Source: Tupaia tana (Eukaryota > Chordata > Mammalia > Scandentia > Tupaiidae). Taken from it: a stretch of DNA of 64,000 nt. Position 1 is the stretch's first letter. Every line of letters begins with the position of its first letter. Under the pieces are notes generated by a model that had not been told where the DNA came from, searched no databases, and worked only from the letters and a program-made list of their open reading frames with translations. A program made the translations under genes and the position numbers. Location of the stretch: positions 79,473,791 through 79,537,790 of the forward strand of contig JAKSZU010000013.1 of NCBI GenBank assembly GCA_026018925.1. Direction: 5' to 3'. This document shows positions 22,364-32,755 of this stretch, piece by piece.

Positions 22364-23389
22364 ATGACTAAAACGACCACCGCAGAGGCACAAGAAATAT
22401 GGGAAATTAAGAAAATATTTCCCCCTCAAGGAGAAAGAACAGCCCTACATCATCCACAGATAGTACAATAGAACTCGTGGAGATATCAGATAAAGAATTT
22501 AGGATATTCATAGTGACAAAGCTAACAGAGATGCAAGAGATGAAAGACAATGAACTCCAGAAAATGCAGAAGAGACAATGAGTTTCAGGAGATGAGGAAG
22601 TTCTTCCATGATCTGAAAGAGGAAATGCACACCATAAAAAAGAATCAAATGGAACTGTTAGAGATGAAGGTTGTAATACAGGAAGTCAAAACCTCCCTTG
22701 AAAGTATTAAAAGCAGATTAGATCATGCAGAAGACCAAATCTCAGATGTATAAGATAGAACCTCTGACCTAGAAAAATTGACCAAAAAGACTGAGAAAAT
22801 AACCCCCAAAAATGAGACTAATATTCAAGTAATACTATTAGACACTGAAACATCCGGATAATCAGTATCCCAGAAGGTGAAGAAACTAATAAAGGCATTG
22901 ATAATCTATTCTATATAAGGGCATTGATAATCTATTCCATAAAATCCTGGAAGAAAACTTTCCAAACCTAAAGAGGCATTCAAATATCCCGATCCAAGAA
23001 ATACAAAGGCCCCCACATGGAATCAACCCAAGAAGATCTTCTCCAAGGCACATCATAGCCAGATTGACCAAAACCACAGACAGATATAAGATACTAAAAT
23101 TAGCAAGAGAAAAATATCAAGTTACTTTCAAAGGCTATCCCATCAGGCTAACATTGGGCCTCTCATTGGAAGCAATGCAAGCAAGAAAAGAATGAGAAAA
23201 TACACTCAAAGTGTTAAGTGAAAAGCAATTTGAAGCAAAATTACAGTATCCAGCAAGATTATGCTTCATGTGGGGAAAAAAGATAAAAACATTCTCAGAT
23301 AAACAAAACCTGAAAGAATTTACCAACATCAGACCAGCTCTTTGAGAAGTTCTGAAGGGAGTAATTACCAGGAAAACTTAAGCCAGACA
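22364..23389 (+). pseudogene. Broken L1 ORF1 (ORF1p) remnant
   Basis: Start ATG at 22364 (MTKTTTAEAQ). A stop at 22469 and frameshifts break it. The coiled-coil stretch is readable at 22550-22753 (DLKEEMHTIKKNQMELLEMK), and the C-terminal RNA-binding part at about 22930-23389 shows SPRHII, PIRLT and YPARL motifs. A 26-bp tandem duplication at about 22894-22938 adds to the damage. L1 ORF1p is an RNA-binding trimer. This copy cannot make it. Confidence 0.88.
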
Positions 23390-23436
23390 TATAGGAGAAC
23401 AAAAAATGACCAAGTTCTCTCATTAAGGCCAATTTA

Positions 23437-23505
23437 ATGGTAGGGACAAGTTCTGAAATATCAATAATAACGTTGGATGTTAATGGAAAGTTCAGACCAC
23501 AGTAA
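23437..23505 (+). pseudogene. N-terminal stub of L1 ORF2
   Basis: The 22-codon frame reads SEISIITLDVNG, the conserved start of L1 ORF2 (endonuclease strand 1), then leaves homology and stops. Endonuclease and reverse transcriptase are absent. Confidence 0.8.
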
Positions 23506-24444
23506 CACTGCAAATTCAACAAAAGAGAGATTACATGAGACTCAACTGGTGAAATAGAATTTTATGGGTGACTTTTTTCTAAAACAATACCGACTTTCTT
23601 CCATACTTTGTCTTCCAGATTTAAGGATTTTTGTTTTCTTTTGAGTTGTTAGATTCAGCAATTTTTTCATTGAAACATAAACTTCTCTCCCTTCCTGATC
23701 CCTTTGCAATTGGAAAATATTTGTGAGCATTCTTATTTTGTGGCAGGATGGTTATTTGCATAAGTTCAATAATACAATAGTATATTTAGCCTTGCATCAG
23801 AAATTGAATTCTTATGGAGCTTTGTGCAAATAACAGATCAAATTGAGATTAACTTTTTTTTTTTTTTTTTTTTTTTTGCAAATAAGTTAGTTTAGATCTC
23901 TGTTTAGTAAAAGGGGGAATGGAGAGAGAAAAAAAAAACATGTTTCAGAAGAAAATTACAGTGCACTTGTTACTAGATTCTAGTTTTGTCCATACTTGAA
24001 GATCTTTTGTGAATCAATAAAATGTGAAAAAAAACAACTTAGTAAGGAAAAGAGGGAAGGGAAAGAGGAAGGAAAAAAATGTATAAAATATGCTAAACTG
24101 ACAAAAAGTTAGAAGCTATTTGTTGATGATAATGTATAACGTAATATCCTTGTCTTGAATGGCATGCATGGTATTTTTGTTGGAAAAAGAAGTGTTTACT
24201 GTAAAGATGTGATAAAATGTAAATTAAAATAAATAAAAATTTTTAAAAAAGAAAGAAAATCACACTGGGCATGTGCATGTGTGCGTAAAACTCCAAAAAG
24301 AGAATGGGGGAGGGACTGAGGTGTGGCCATCCCCACTTGAGGTAATTTCTCACTTTCTCTCTCTCTCTCTCTCTCTCTCTGGCACTGGCACGTGACCTAT
24401 AGCAAAACTAAAACAAAACTAAAATAAAATAAAAGAGTTACCTC

Positions 24445-25120
24445 CCACTGTCAAGGGAATTGGGTGGCCATGATGAACCATCTGGAACTGAAGACAGAAA
24501 ACCACAGATCAGCAGACTGGTGAAATCCGAGGTCATGTGCACAGGGCAACAGAGATATTTTAAGATGGTTAAGGGAGGCCGTGAAGCCCTCATGATTTTG
24601 TGTGAGGACATTCCATTCAAGTCTCCATGTTTCTAAATGATTTGGGTTCCTGTTTCACAGTCTCATGAGGCCTCTCTTTACAGTTATGCTCCTTTGTTGA
24701 GATAGCTCTTACAGCCACAATAAGAGCCCTATCCAGGATAAGAAACAAGGAACAGGAGATCCTTAAGCAGCATCCCAAGACAAGCAACCTAGGGAGAAAA
24801 AAGGAGATGAGAGGAAACAGAGTAGAAAAAGTAGACTCTCAGTTCAGCACGGGACCAGCCGGGGACAGGAGAAGATGCTGAAGCCAGTTGCAGGTGGAGC
24901 CAATGACATGTATATGGTACTCAGTCTTCCTGCTGCCATGGTGTTGCTTTTTCGGGGTGTGACTTAGGAGTCAACTCCTCAGGGAAGGCTTCCTCTGTTT
25001 CCTGCAGTCTGAGATGGCTCCTTCTTTTGCATGTTCTGAGAGCACCTTGGTTTAGCCCTCTCAAATCCCTGTCACTCTCGACTCATTACTGCACTGATTT
25101 CCCTGTGAATGTCCTTTAGC
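24445..25120. other. No recognised feature
   Basis: Unique-looking sequence. Confidence 0.45.
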
Positions 25121-25121
25121 T

Positions 25122-25323
25122 CAGTGATTTTCAACTGGGGGCAATTTCGCCCCCTAGGGACCATTTCACTATGTCTGGAGATGTTTTGCTCATCCTAATT
25201 GAGTGAGAGGAGCTACTGGAATCTAGCAATGCTAGAAAAACCTCTGCATTGTACAGGACAACACCTGGCAACAGAGAATCACCTGGGAAAGACTTACTAG
25301 TGCCAAGGCTAGGAAACTCTACT
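25122..25323 (+). mobile_element. hAT-type MITE
   Basis: CAGTGATTTTCAACTGGGGG start, AATTTCGCCCCCTAGGGACC, ATGTCTGGAGATGTTTTG, and AACACCTGGCAACAGAGAAT are the widely dispersed mammalian hAT MITE. The right terminal repeat is decayed (TAGGAAACTC). No transposase. Confidence 0.75.
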
Positions 25324-25349
25324 CTAGATCAGCCCTACCATAGACCTTA

Positions 25350-25540
25350 AGATAATGGTATAAATGTTCTATAACCTGGACTAAGTGATATGGTGGCCAC
25401 TGACCTCATGTGGCTCTTAGGTGCTTGAAATGAGTCTAGTGCAACTGAGAGAGGAATTTTTAAATGCATATTTAATTTTAACTAATTTAAACTTAAAGAG
25501 CACCTGTGGCTACTGGCTACAGTACAGATCATGCCTATTC
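25350..25540 (+). mobile_element. Second hAT-like MITE
   Basis: GATATGGTGGCCACTGACCTC, GGTGCTTGAAATGAGTCTAG, TTTTAACTAATTTAAAC and GTGGCTACTGGCTAC fit the mammalian 'gccactagccacatgtggct' MITE family. Confidence 0.6.
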
Positions 25541-25554
25541 ATCCCAGACTCTGA

Positions 25555-25750
25555 CAGCTACTTCTATCTCTCTCATTAGCACTTGCTATAATTATATTTT
25601 ACGGTTGTTTGAGTATTTAATTCTTTATCCTCCTCAGTAAATTGGAAACTCCCCACGGGTAAGAAAAATGCTAACTATTAACCTCCTGTTCTTGATACCT
25701 AGAATAGGGCCTGCACAAAATAGTTGCTCAGAACATGTTTGTAAAATAAA
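25555..25750 (+). mobile_element. L2 3' end fragment
   Basis: AGCACTTGCTATAATTATAT, AACTCCCCACGGGTAAG, CTAGAATAGGGCCTGCAC and TTGCTCAGAACATG fit the L2 3' tail. Confidence 0.55.
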
Positions 25751-25765
25751 TGCATAAGGGACTGA

Positions 25766-26016
25766 TTTTTTTGGTTTTTATTTATTTTTTTTGTGTGTGT
25801 GAGAGATTTTTTGCTCTAGGGTGCATGTGCTCACCAGAGAGTCAGAAAGAAACAGAAAGTGAGAAATCACCCCCTTGGGCAGTGGCCATGCCACAATCCC
25901 TTCTCTTCCATTCTCCTCTTGGGACTATGGGCAGGTATGTGCATCTGCCCAGTGTGAATTTCAAGCTGCAGTGTCAGAGACGCAAACCAGTGCCTTAACC
26001 ACCACCTGTTGGCCCC
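25766..26016 (-). mobile_element. tSINE-L copy
   Basis: Reverse copy with damaged head (B-box region shortened). AAGGGACTG flanks it at 25756-25764 and 26017-26025. Confidence 0.87.
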
Positions 26017-26029
26017 AAGGGACTGTTAT

Positions 26030-26790
26030 TCAGTTCACTTTTCTGTCATTAACAACTGAATACCACACTGGGTAATTTATAAAAAATAGAGGTTTATGTA
26101 ACTCATGGTTTTCAAGGTCTAAGGTCAAGGGGCTGTGTTTAGTGAGGATCTTCTTGGTGGGGACTCTTCAGAGTCATGAAACAGCAAAAGGCATCACATG
26201 GCAAGGGCAAGAGCTAGTGTGTATGTCTGTGTGTCTGTGTATGTCTGTGCATTTGTATCTGCTCTGGTCTCTCTTCCTTTTACAAAGCCACCATGATTCA
26301 ATTATGAAGGCCCCATCCTGATGACCTCACCTACTCCTAATCCCCTCCCAAAGGCCCCAACTTTCAACATCATACTCAAATACAGTTTCTGGGAACCAGC
26401 AGTTGGCCTAATGGCTATGTTGCTGGACTCCCACGTAGTCGACCATGGTTCGCGTCCCAGACCCGGTGGCTTAAAACTCACGCCGGGCGCGTGTGCATGC
26501 ATGCCCAAGATCCCGAGAGGAGAATGGAGGAGAAGGGATTGCGGTGTGACCACCCCCCCCCCCCCGGGGGGTGATTTCTCACTTTCTGTCTCTATGTCTC
26601 TCTCTGTCTGTCTGGCGAGCACACGCGCCCTATAGCGAAAACCTCTCAAAAAATAAAAAATAAAAAAAAATAAAAATAACTCAAATACAGTTTCTAACCT
26701 CTTAATGTCATCCTAGTACAACCAGGTTTCAACACAAGAATTTTTTGAGGAGCACATTCAAACCATACGAAGAATGAATGACCAATCAGC
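26030..26790 (-). mobile_element. MaLR-type LTR, antisense, split
   Basis: CACACTGGGTAATTTATAAA at the start and AACACAAGAATTTTTTGAGG / ACATTCAAACCATACG at the end match antisense MST/MLT1 LTRs. A young tSINE-L interrupts at 26391-26678. Confidence 0.65.
26391..26678 (+). mobile_element. tSINE-L copy, 17-bp perfect TSD, young
   Basis: Near-consensus with C13-G6 run at 26553-26571. TSD ACTCAAATACAGTTTCT at 26374-26390 and 26679-26695. The perfect 17-bp TSD indicates recent insertion. Confidence 0.95.
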
Positions 26791-26852
26791 AGTTGTACTC
26801 ATAAGGGGTTTCTTCAGAGAAACAGAAAAGGTAAGATGGATAGATAGATATA

Positions 26853-27053
26853 AGGACCAGTAGGTGGTATGATGGTTAGGGCACTGGACTCCCACATGAC
26901 CATAGCGATTTGAGTCTCAGACCTGGCAGCTTGCTTTCTCACTTTTCCTTTCTCTCTCTCTGGTGAGTGCACATGCCCTATAGAAAATTTTTTAAAAAAT
27001 AATAATAAATAAAATTAAATAAACAGTTCTTTTTTTTTTAAAAAAAAAAAAAG
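26853..27053 (+). mobile_element. tSINE-S copy
   Basis: AAGGACCAGTAGGTGGTATG head, GCTTGCTTTCTCAC, CT-rich tract, AAT-rich tail, then a T9-A12 junction. Flanking GATA and TATA repeats blur the TSD. Confidence 0.85.
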
Positions 27054-27189
27054 AAATATATATATATAGAGAGATTACAAGGAATTGACTTGTGTGATTA
27101 AGAAGGCTAACAAGTCCTACAATCTGGCAAATTGGAGACACAAGAAAGCTGATGTAGTTCCAGTCTGCAATCAGGCATGCTTGAAACCT

Positions 27190-27226
27190 AGTGATTTTCA
27201 ACTGGGGGCAATTGAAAATTGGTGTC
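27190..27226 (+). mobile_element. Tiny hAT MITE relic
   Basis: AGTGATTTTCAACTGGGGGC is identical to the left end of the MITE at 25122. It is followed at once by an imperfect inverted copy of the terminus (TTGAAAATTGGTG), as if only the two ends remain. Confidence 0.4.
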
Positions 27227-27450
27227 TCAACTTAAAGAAGGCTGTCAGGTAGGAAAAATTCTTATCCTGGGGAGGGTAAGCCTTCTTGTTCTATTCAAAC
27301 TTTCACTCAACTGGCTGAGGCTTACCCACATTAGGAGGAGTAGTCTGCTTTACTTGGTCTGTAGATTTAAATGTTAATCTCATCCCAGAAGTCTTCACAG
27401 AAACACGTTTGATCATGGCCCAGTCAGGTTGATGCAAAATTAATCATTGT

Positions 27451-28100
27451 AGGAGGGAAACAAAAATTATCTTGCTGAGTTTGTGTTCAGGTGACATTTT
27501 ATGATAATTAGGTAAATCTTGTAAAAATATTTTTAAGAGGATTTGTGGGGCTGTCCCAACGTTGTGTGGGCTTAGTCTTATCTCTTTCCCCGAAGGAGAC
27601 AGAAAAGAACAAAAGGAAGAAGATAACTCCATCCACGTCGGTTCAGCACCAGATGCTCATAATGGGACTTTGATGGGGGTGAGCAGCTGCCATGACTCAA
27701 ACAGGTAGGACCGGCAGACCATCAGGAGTTCGGCTGTCATGCCTTCTACACTAACCTGGGTCCCTGGGCATTCTTAATGGTCATTGCTACCCTTCAAGCT
27801 GTTGTCTTGCATAAAAGTAAATGATTTCATAAACAGAATGGTTTTGTTTTTTGAAAACTCAGAGGCTGGCCTCCTAGCTCCTAGAGCAACTGTCTTAATT
27901 CAGCTTCTGGTGCTCACATGCTTTGTGCTTGAAACCGAAGGACTGTGGCGCGCTTCTGCCACCTGGTGGCAACATATGAAAAGTCAGTTAAGGCTTTAAC
28001 CCTGAGGTTCTTTAGGGCAAAGCTTAAGACCATAAGGGCCTGATTTGTGACTTGAATTAGTGAAACAAAATTACAGGTTTATAGAACAGCAAACTTGGGA
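27451..28100. other. Repeat-poor interval with a CTCF-like site
   Basis: No repeat recognised. The block from about 27880 to 28000 is richer in GC and CpG than its surroundings. Confidence 0.45.
27959..27972 (+). promoter_or_regulatory. CTCF-like core motif outside SINEs
   Basis: CCACCTGGTGGCAA matches 12 of 14 positions of CCASYAGRKGGCRS. It is nearly palindromic (GCCACCTGGTGGC), so either orientation is possible. Occupancy is unknown. Confidence 0.35.
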
Positions 28101-28104
28101 GGAA

Positions 28105-28195
28105 ACTTAGAAATTACTGAGTTCAACCACCTCAATGTCCAGATAAGGAAACTAAGGCTTAGAGATATGTTGTGTCTTATGAAAGATATGCAGAT
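28105..28195 (-). mobile_element. Possible MIR fragment
   Basis: AATGTCCAGATAAGGAAACTAAGGC resembles the antisense MIR core. Flanks are too diverged to be sure. Confidence 0.35.
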
Positions 28196-28650
28196 GTTCC
28201 TCACCTTCTATGAAGTTACATCCGGATAACTCATGAGCAGCTGAAAATGTCACTAAGTTGAAAATGCATTTAATACCTACTAACCATCACAGCTTAACCT
28301 AATCTACCTTATGTGTGCTCAGAACACTTACCCCAGCCTACAGTTGAGAAAACTATCCAATACAAGGCCTATTTTATAATAAACTATTGAATTTCATGTA
28401 ATTTATTGAATACATCATCATGCACTACAGTATGCCCATCACTTTTGCACCATCATAAAGTAAAAAAATTATAAGTTGGACCATCATAAGTTGGGGGTTA
28501 TCTGAATAGTTAATAGGATCCTGCCAGAGCCATGACTTCATCAAGTTCCTCTCCCTTGCCAATCCACCTCTAAAAAGTAAATATTTCTCTATTTGGAATA
28601 ACTGAAGACTTGATTAATTGGTAAAATGGTGATCAATTGACGATAACTTG

Positions 28651-28917
28651 GGGGCTAGCAGGTGGTGTGGAGGTTAAGGCATTAGATCCCACGTGGCCTA
28701 CTCCACAGTTCGAGTCCCAGACTCAGTGGCTTGAAAATCACTCCTGGCATATGTGAGTACGTGCCCAAAATCCCAAGAGGAGAATAGAGGAGAAGGGACT
28801 GCGGCGTGGCCATTCCCCCCGAGGGTGATTTCTCACTCCCCTGACCCCATCTCTTTATGATGAGCACATACACCAGAGAGAGCAAAAACTTCAATCAATC
28901 AATCAATCAATCAATCG
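28651..28917 (+). mobile_element. tSINE-L copy with (AATC)n tail
   Basis: Complete body, but the tail is (AATC)6 at 28891-28916 instead of poly(A). The same tail type occurs on the copy at 55096. Confidence 0.87.
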
Positions 28918-29076
28918 TGGGGCCCGGTAGGTGGTATGGTGGTTAAGCACTGGACCCACATGGCTGCTGTGGTTCAGGTTCACTTTCCCTTTCTCTCTCT
29001 CTCTCTCTGTGTCTCTCTCCGGTGAAATAAATAATAATAATAGCAATTAAAATTAAATAAAAAACTCTTAAAAAAT
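28918..29076 (+). mobile_element. tSINE-S copy, shortened head
   Basis: Abuts the previous SINE. Part of the B-box region is deleted (GGTTCAGGTTCACTTTCCC). Tail AATAATAATAATAGC. Confidence 0.8.
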
Positions 29077-29309
29077 ATTGTGAAGAAAACAAAAGGGACC
29101 AATTTTTGTGATGATGCCTCTTTTCTAAAGAACACAGGTCTTTGCAAAGAGACTGCCTTTTCAGAAAATTCTGCCAGAGTTAGTTTATAGTGAACCTACT
29201 TTTTTTCAGTTTAAGTGGAAGTAGATAGACGTGTATCAACAAAGTCAAGTAAGGGATCACTTCCTCTACAGGAACGGGGTGTTATAGTTTGTTAATGTGC
29301 TCATGTTCT

Positions 29310-29480
29310 CAATATGTATTCAGCTTTGCCGTGTTATGCTGGGCTCTGTGCTGGGTGCTAGGGATACCACAAGGAGATTTCTGCTCTCATGGAGCTCACT
29401 GTCTGATAAGGAAGAGAGATGAGTTACCATGCAATTTCCACGTAAGGGTTGATCACAAGGACACTGCACAAGTGGTCAGG
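29310..29480 (-). mobile_element. L2 3' end fragment
   Basis: GGGCTCTGTGCTGGGTGCTAGGGATACC and CTCATGGAGCTCACTGTCTG are the antisense L2 tail. Confidence 0.6.
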
Positions 29481-29614
29481 GAAAAGTTAGGACAGGGGAA
29501 GTAGGTGTCAACAGAAAACAGAATCAATTTACTCATTGGTTCTGGAGAGGAAGCAGTGTCTGATGGAGCCAAATTCCACACAGATCAGTGCCAGAGTAGT
29601 CAATTGGGAAGTGT

Positions 29615-29625
29615 AAAATGGCGGC
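29615..29625 (+). promoter_or_regulatory. YY1-like site
   Basis: AAAATGGCGGC equals the YY1 consensus AANATGGCGGC. A single match, functional status unknown. Confidence 0.3.
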
Positions 29626-31559
29626 ATTGCCAAAACTAGAGTCAGGTGGAAGACCAATATGGGGCAGTCTGCCTAGTTAGCCATGTAGGGCTCATCCTTG
29701 GCATGCCAACTGCTGGGCATGGTTGTTACCAGAAATGCAAGGGCAAAGAGAGATGGTAAAAGAGGCTGGACCACTGAGGCCTGAGCTTAGAAAGCCCCAC
29801 AGACTGGGCTAAAGGAGGAAGATTAATTATTAACACACATCTTGCCTCTGTCAGGATTGGCCCAGAGACTGGCATTAGGCCGAGCCAGCAGGGAGCGGGC
29901 CAGCCAGCACAGGCGGCTTCTGTGGTGAGGATGCCAGCAGGGGCCAGATGGAAACTCTGACCGTGAAGTTAATTCATCCCTCTGTGGTTTTCTGTTCAGA
30001 CAAATGTCAGTCTCTTGTGAATTTGTTTAGCATTAACACTATGGGCTGAGTGGGGCCACAGCTCTGCCTCTTTGTTTGCTTTTATTTCCAAGTTCCTGAT
30101 CAGCTGAGTTGAAAGGAATGGATGACCAAGGCTTGTGGGAAGGACAATGCCATAGAAGGAAGTTGGGAAAAACCTACTAATCATTCCCCCTAGACCTGAG
30201 GTACATCCCAGCCTGGGAAATTCATTCTGTCCTACTCATAATACGCACCCATGAGGTTTTAGGGCAGGCGGTGAGCCCGTGTCCATTAACGTGTCTTATT
30301 CCAACAGCTTTGGGGTAGAATATTTACTCGTGTAGGTGGAAAGTTGGCCTGAACCCAGGAAAGGTAGAAGATAGAACCTAGTTCCTCCGTTGTCATAATG
30401 TCTTTGTCATTTGTTGGATGGGGTCTCCCTTGGGGAGACACCCCAACCTGCCCTGGGACAGTTAACCCAGCCCTCTGAAGTGAACTTTGACCCAACTAGC
30501 AGAGATCTGCTTCCACCAGGGCTCATCTACAGCCTGTGAGACCTAGATAGTTCTTACTGATTCCATTTCCTCAAGAACCTGCTCCTGAGATCGTCTTCAG
30601 CACCAAAAAGAGAAACCATTGCCTTGGCCAAAAATGAAAATGTGATGCTAGATATGAAATGTTCCCCAAGAGGCAGTAAACTTAATAGCTCCGGAGTGGT
30701 TTCAGGCCTCTGAGAGGATTTTACTTCCCCAGCTTGGAGGACAAGCAAACGCTGCCCTTCTATTTCTGTTCTGCATTGAAAAAGTCATAAATAGTTAACA
30801 GTGTGAGGCCTTTTTTAAACCTCCCAAGAGCATCTAAAAATAGCCTCTGGGGGCTCTATGCATATTTCCTCAGGTCCTTCTCTTCATCTTTCAATATGGA
30901 TGGTGACAATTTACTGTTACTGTCATCCAGGGACTAGCAGAGACAAAAACAGCTAGGCCGGAAGGCAGAGAGAGGTAGCAAGTCATGTGAGAAGGCCTCT
31001 TGGGAAGTGGAACCTAGTATCGTTTAGGGATGAGGGTACAGGGATGAGAGATGTCACCTCTCCTTCCCCTGGTTTTCCTGATAGTAAAAGGAGAGTGTTC
31101 CTCTCTTCAGGGTGCAGCAAGAATCCCTCTAGTAGGGAGCTTCAGCAGATTCTTCAGCAAAACAGAATCTGCCAACAGCCAAGAGTTATTAATGACAAGT
31201 CCACACTCATGATGTGACTTTGCAGTGCACGTCACCCCTGCTATTTGCTATCTCCGGGCTGGGAGTACGACTCTCTTGCCAGTTTTCCAGCCCAATGGCA
31301 TGACCTGAGGCTGACTGTCTATCACAAGTTTGATGGACAAGGAGCAGGCCTAGCCAAGTCCAGTTCAGCCCCTGCCTGTTTTTCCAGCCACGCTTCTGTT
31401 CCATTTATGCTTCATTGCAACAGCAAATACCACCTCTCTCTGGCTCTCAGCCCATCTCCTGTAGGGAGGCATCCCTTGCAAATAGACCACCAGCCCAGAG
31501 TGTTCCTGTCAACCCAGAAGGAAGGATAGGGCAGGAACATTCCTGGTGGCCTCTGAGCC

Positions 31560-31870
31560 TTCCATCTCCTCTTTAAACGCTGCTAACAATGCATGGTGAT
31601 TAGCAGCATCTTGGGCCCCCTGACACCCCTTAACCTGGAAAATCAGGCAAACTTGCACGACAGCAATCAGCTCTCAGACACATCGAACGGTAATGTGATT
31701 ACGCCATTTACCAAAATGCAAAGAGAGACACTTGAGGCGTTTCTGATTAGGGCTGACATTATCCCTCTAATGGGCCACCGCATTAATCAAAGCTGTTGCT
31801 ATGACTATGGCGATGCCGGGGGGAATAACCCCTGCTTGATGGCCCAACCCAATGCCAGCCACCAAGGCAG
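31560..31870. promoter_or_regulatory. Candidate conserved noncoding enhancer
   Basis: Dense homeobox-like cores (GATTAGCAG, TCTGATTAGGGC, CTCTAATGGG, GCATTAATC) and a TCF/LEF-like ATCAAAG in about 310 bp. Base use is balanced and free of CpG decay or slippage tracts. Looks like a developmental enhancer. Conservation cannot be tested here. Confidence 0.35.
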
Positions 31871-31878
31871 AGGTTAGC

Positions 31879-31919
31879 TTTTGTTAGGGACACAGCAGAA
31901 GACTGTGTCCCTAACAAAA
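31879..31919. repeat. Perfect 17-bp inverted repeat (hairpin)
   Basis: Left arm TTTTGTTAGGGACACAG (31879-31895), 7-base spacer CAGAAGA, right arm CTGTGTCCCTAACAAAA (31903-31919). No mismatch. Could form a cruciform or an RNA stem-loop. Confidence 0.97.
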
Positions 31920-32755
31920 ATGCTTCTCCCTGCTCAAGAAGAGCTTTCTATTGAAATTACACCAGCAGCCAGAAAGAAAGGGCTCTGTCCTGCAATACGT
32001 TAGGGTTTTCTGGTGCCATTGCTCAAGATGACTCAATGGCATTGTTCTGGGAGGGACCAGGGTGAGTGTGTTGTGGGCGGGATACGGAGGCTGATTTGCA
32101 GGGCTGTCAGAGCCTTCTGCTCTCCAGAACTGTGTCTTCATTGCAGAGTAGCTCCCTGGGAATTTTACAGCCATGAGAACCTGGGACTGCAAAGCGGGGA
32201 AGATCTGTGGAAAGCCCAGCTTTCCCCATGACATAAGCACTCCGGTCTCCTGCTGCTTTCTCCATTCCAGAGCTTCTAAAGCATTTGGCAGAGCGCAGCT
32301 GGTATCACACACCCTAGGACAAGGCAGATGGAAAAACAGAGGCAGGAATGAAATGGATCTGACTGTCCCACGTGGAAAACCGTGGCCTCTGTCTGGGCTT
32401 CAGGGAACCCAAGAACTTCAGAGGAGAATGGGAGAAACCAGGTGGCTGAGGCCAAAGATATGATCATTAGACCCCCCTGCTGCCCCGGACCTGGACTGAG
32501 CCCTCTCCCAGGCACAGATAACACATAGAAAGGGAGAGTTCAGGTGTGAGATGTAACTCAACCCCTCTCCCTCCCACAGGGACTAGGGACAGCATTGGAG
32601 AGCTTTTCTGCTCCACAGCATTGGAGTAGAAACCAGAAACCCAGTTCTAGTCCAAGACCTTTTTAGACTTTTATCTAAGCCTTCATTTCCCCCATCTTTA
32701 TTGTGGGGACTATGAAATCTAGTCTTTTCAAAAGGGAATAAAAATCTAATCATTT

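Larger units (their letters stand above)
21629..24254 (+). mobile_element. Half-L1 (HAL1-like) element with 15-bp TSD
   Basis: Complete 2.63-kb insertion with perfect TSD GAAAATCACACTGGG (21614-21628, 24255-24269). Order: a 5' UTR with a duplicated segment (ATCCATGTGCATCTGAGGTG at 21661 and 21916), broken ORF1, first 22 codons of an ORF2-like frame, then about 750 bp without ORF2 and an A-rich L1 3' end shared with 12540-12700. The catalytic ORF2 is missing, so it must have been mobilised in trans. It may be an internally deleted L1 or a member of a half-L1 lineage. Confidence 0.85.
21541..24432 (+). mobile_element. tSINE-L copy split by a half-L1
   Basis: Head at 21541-21628 and body at 24270-24432 form one SINE interrupted at its CACACTGGG body motif. 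The outer TSD is AAGAATTACCCC (21529-21540) and AAGAGTTACCTC (24433-24444). Confidence 0.85.
26795..27450 (-). mobile_element. ERVL/MLT2-like LTR, antisense, split
   Basis: TTTCTTCAGAGAAACAGAAAA, ACAAGGAATTGACTTGTGTG, GGAGACACAAGAAAGCTGATG, GTCTGCTTTACTTGGTCTG and AATGTTAATCTCATCCCAG occur in the family's order. A tSINE-S and a small MITE piece interrupt it. Exact family not certain. Confidence 0.6.
29481..32755. other. Longest repeat-poor stretch
   Basis: Over 3.2 kb with no SINE, LINE or LTR I can recognise, in a window where tSINEs otherwise occur about every kilobase. It holds a YY1 match, a MEF2 match (CTAAAAATAG, 30834-30843), a candidate enhancer and a perfect hairpin. No frame shows exon features. 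Confidence 0.55.

Noticed and set aside
22550-22753. 67-codon coiled-coil frame as a host gene
   Set aside because: It is the L1 ORF1p coiled-coil remnant inside the half-L1, with stops on both sides.
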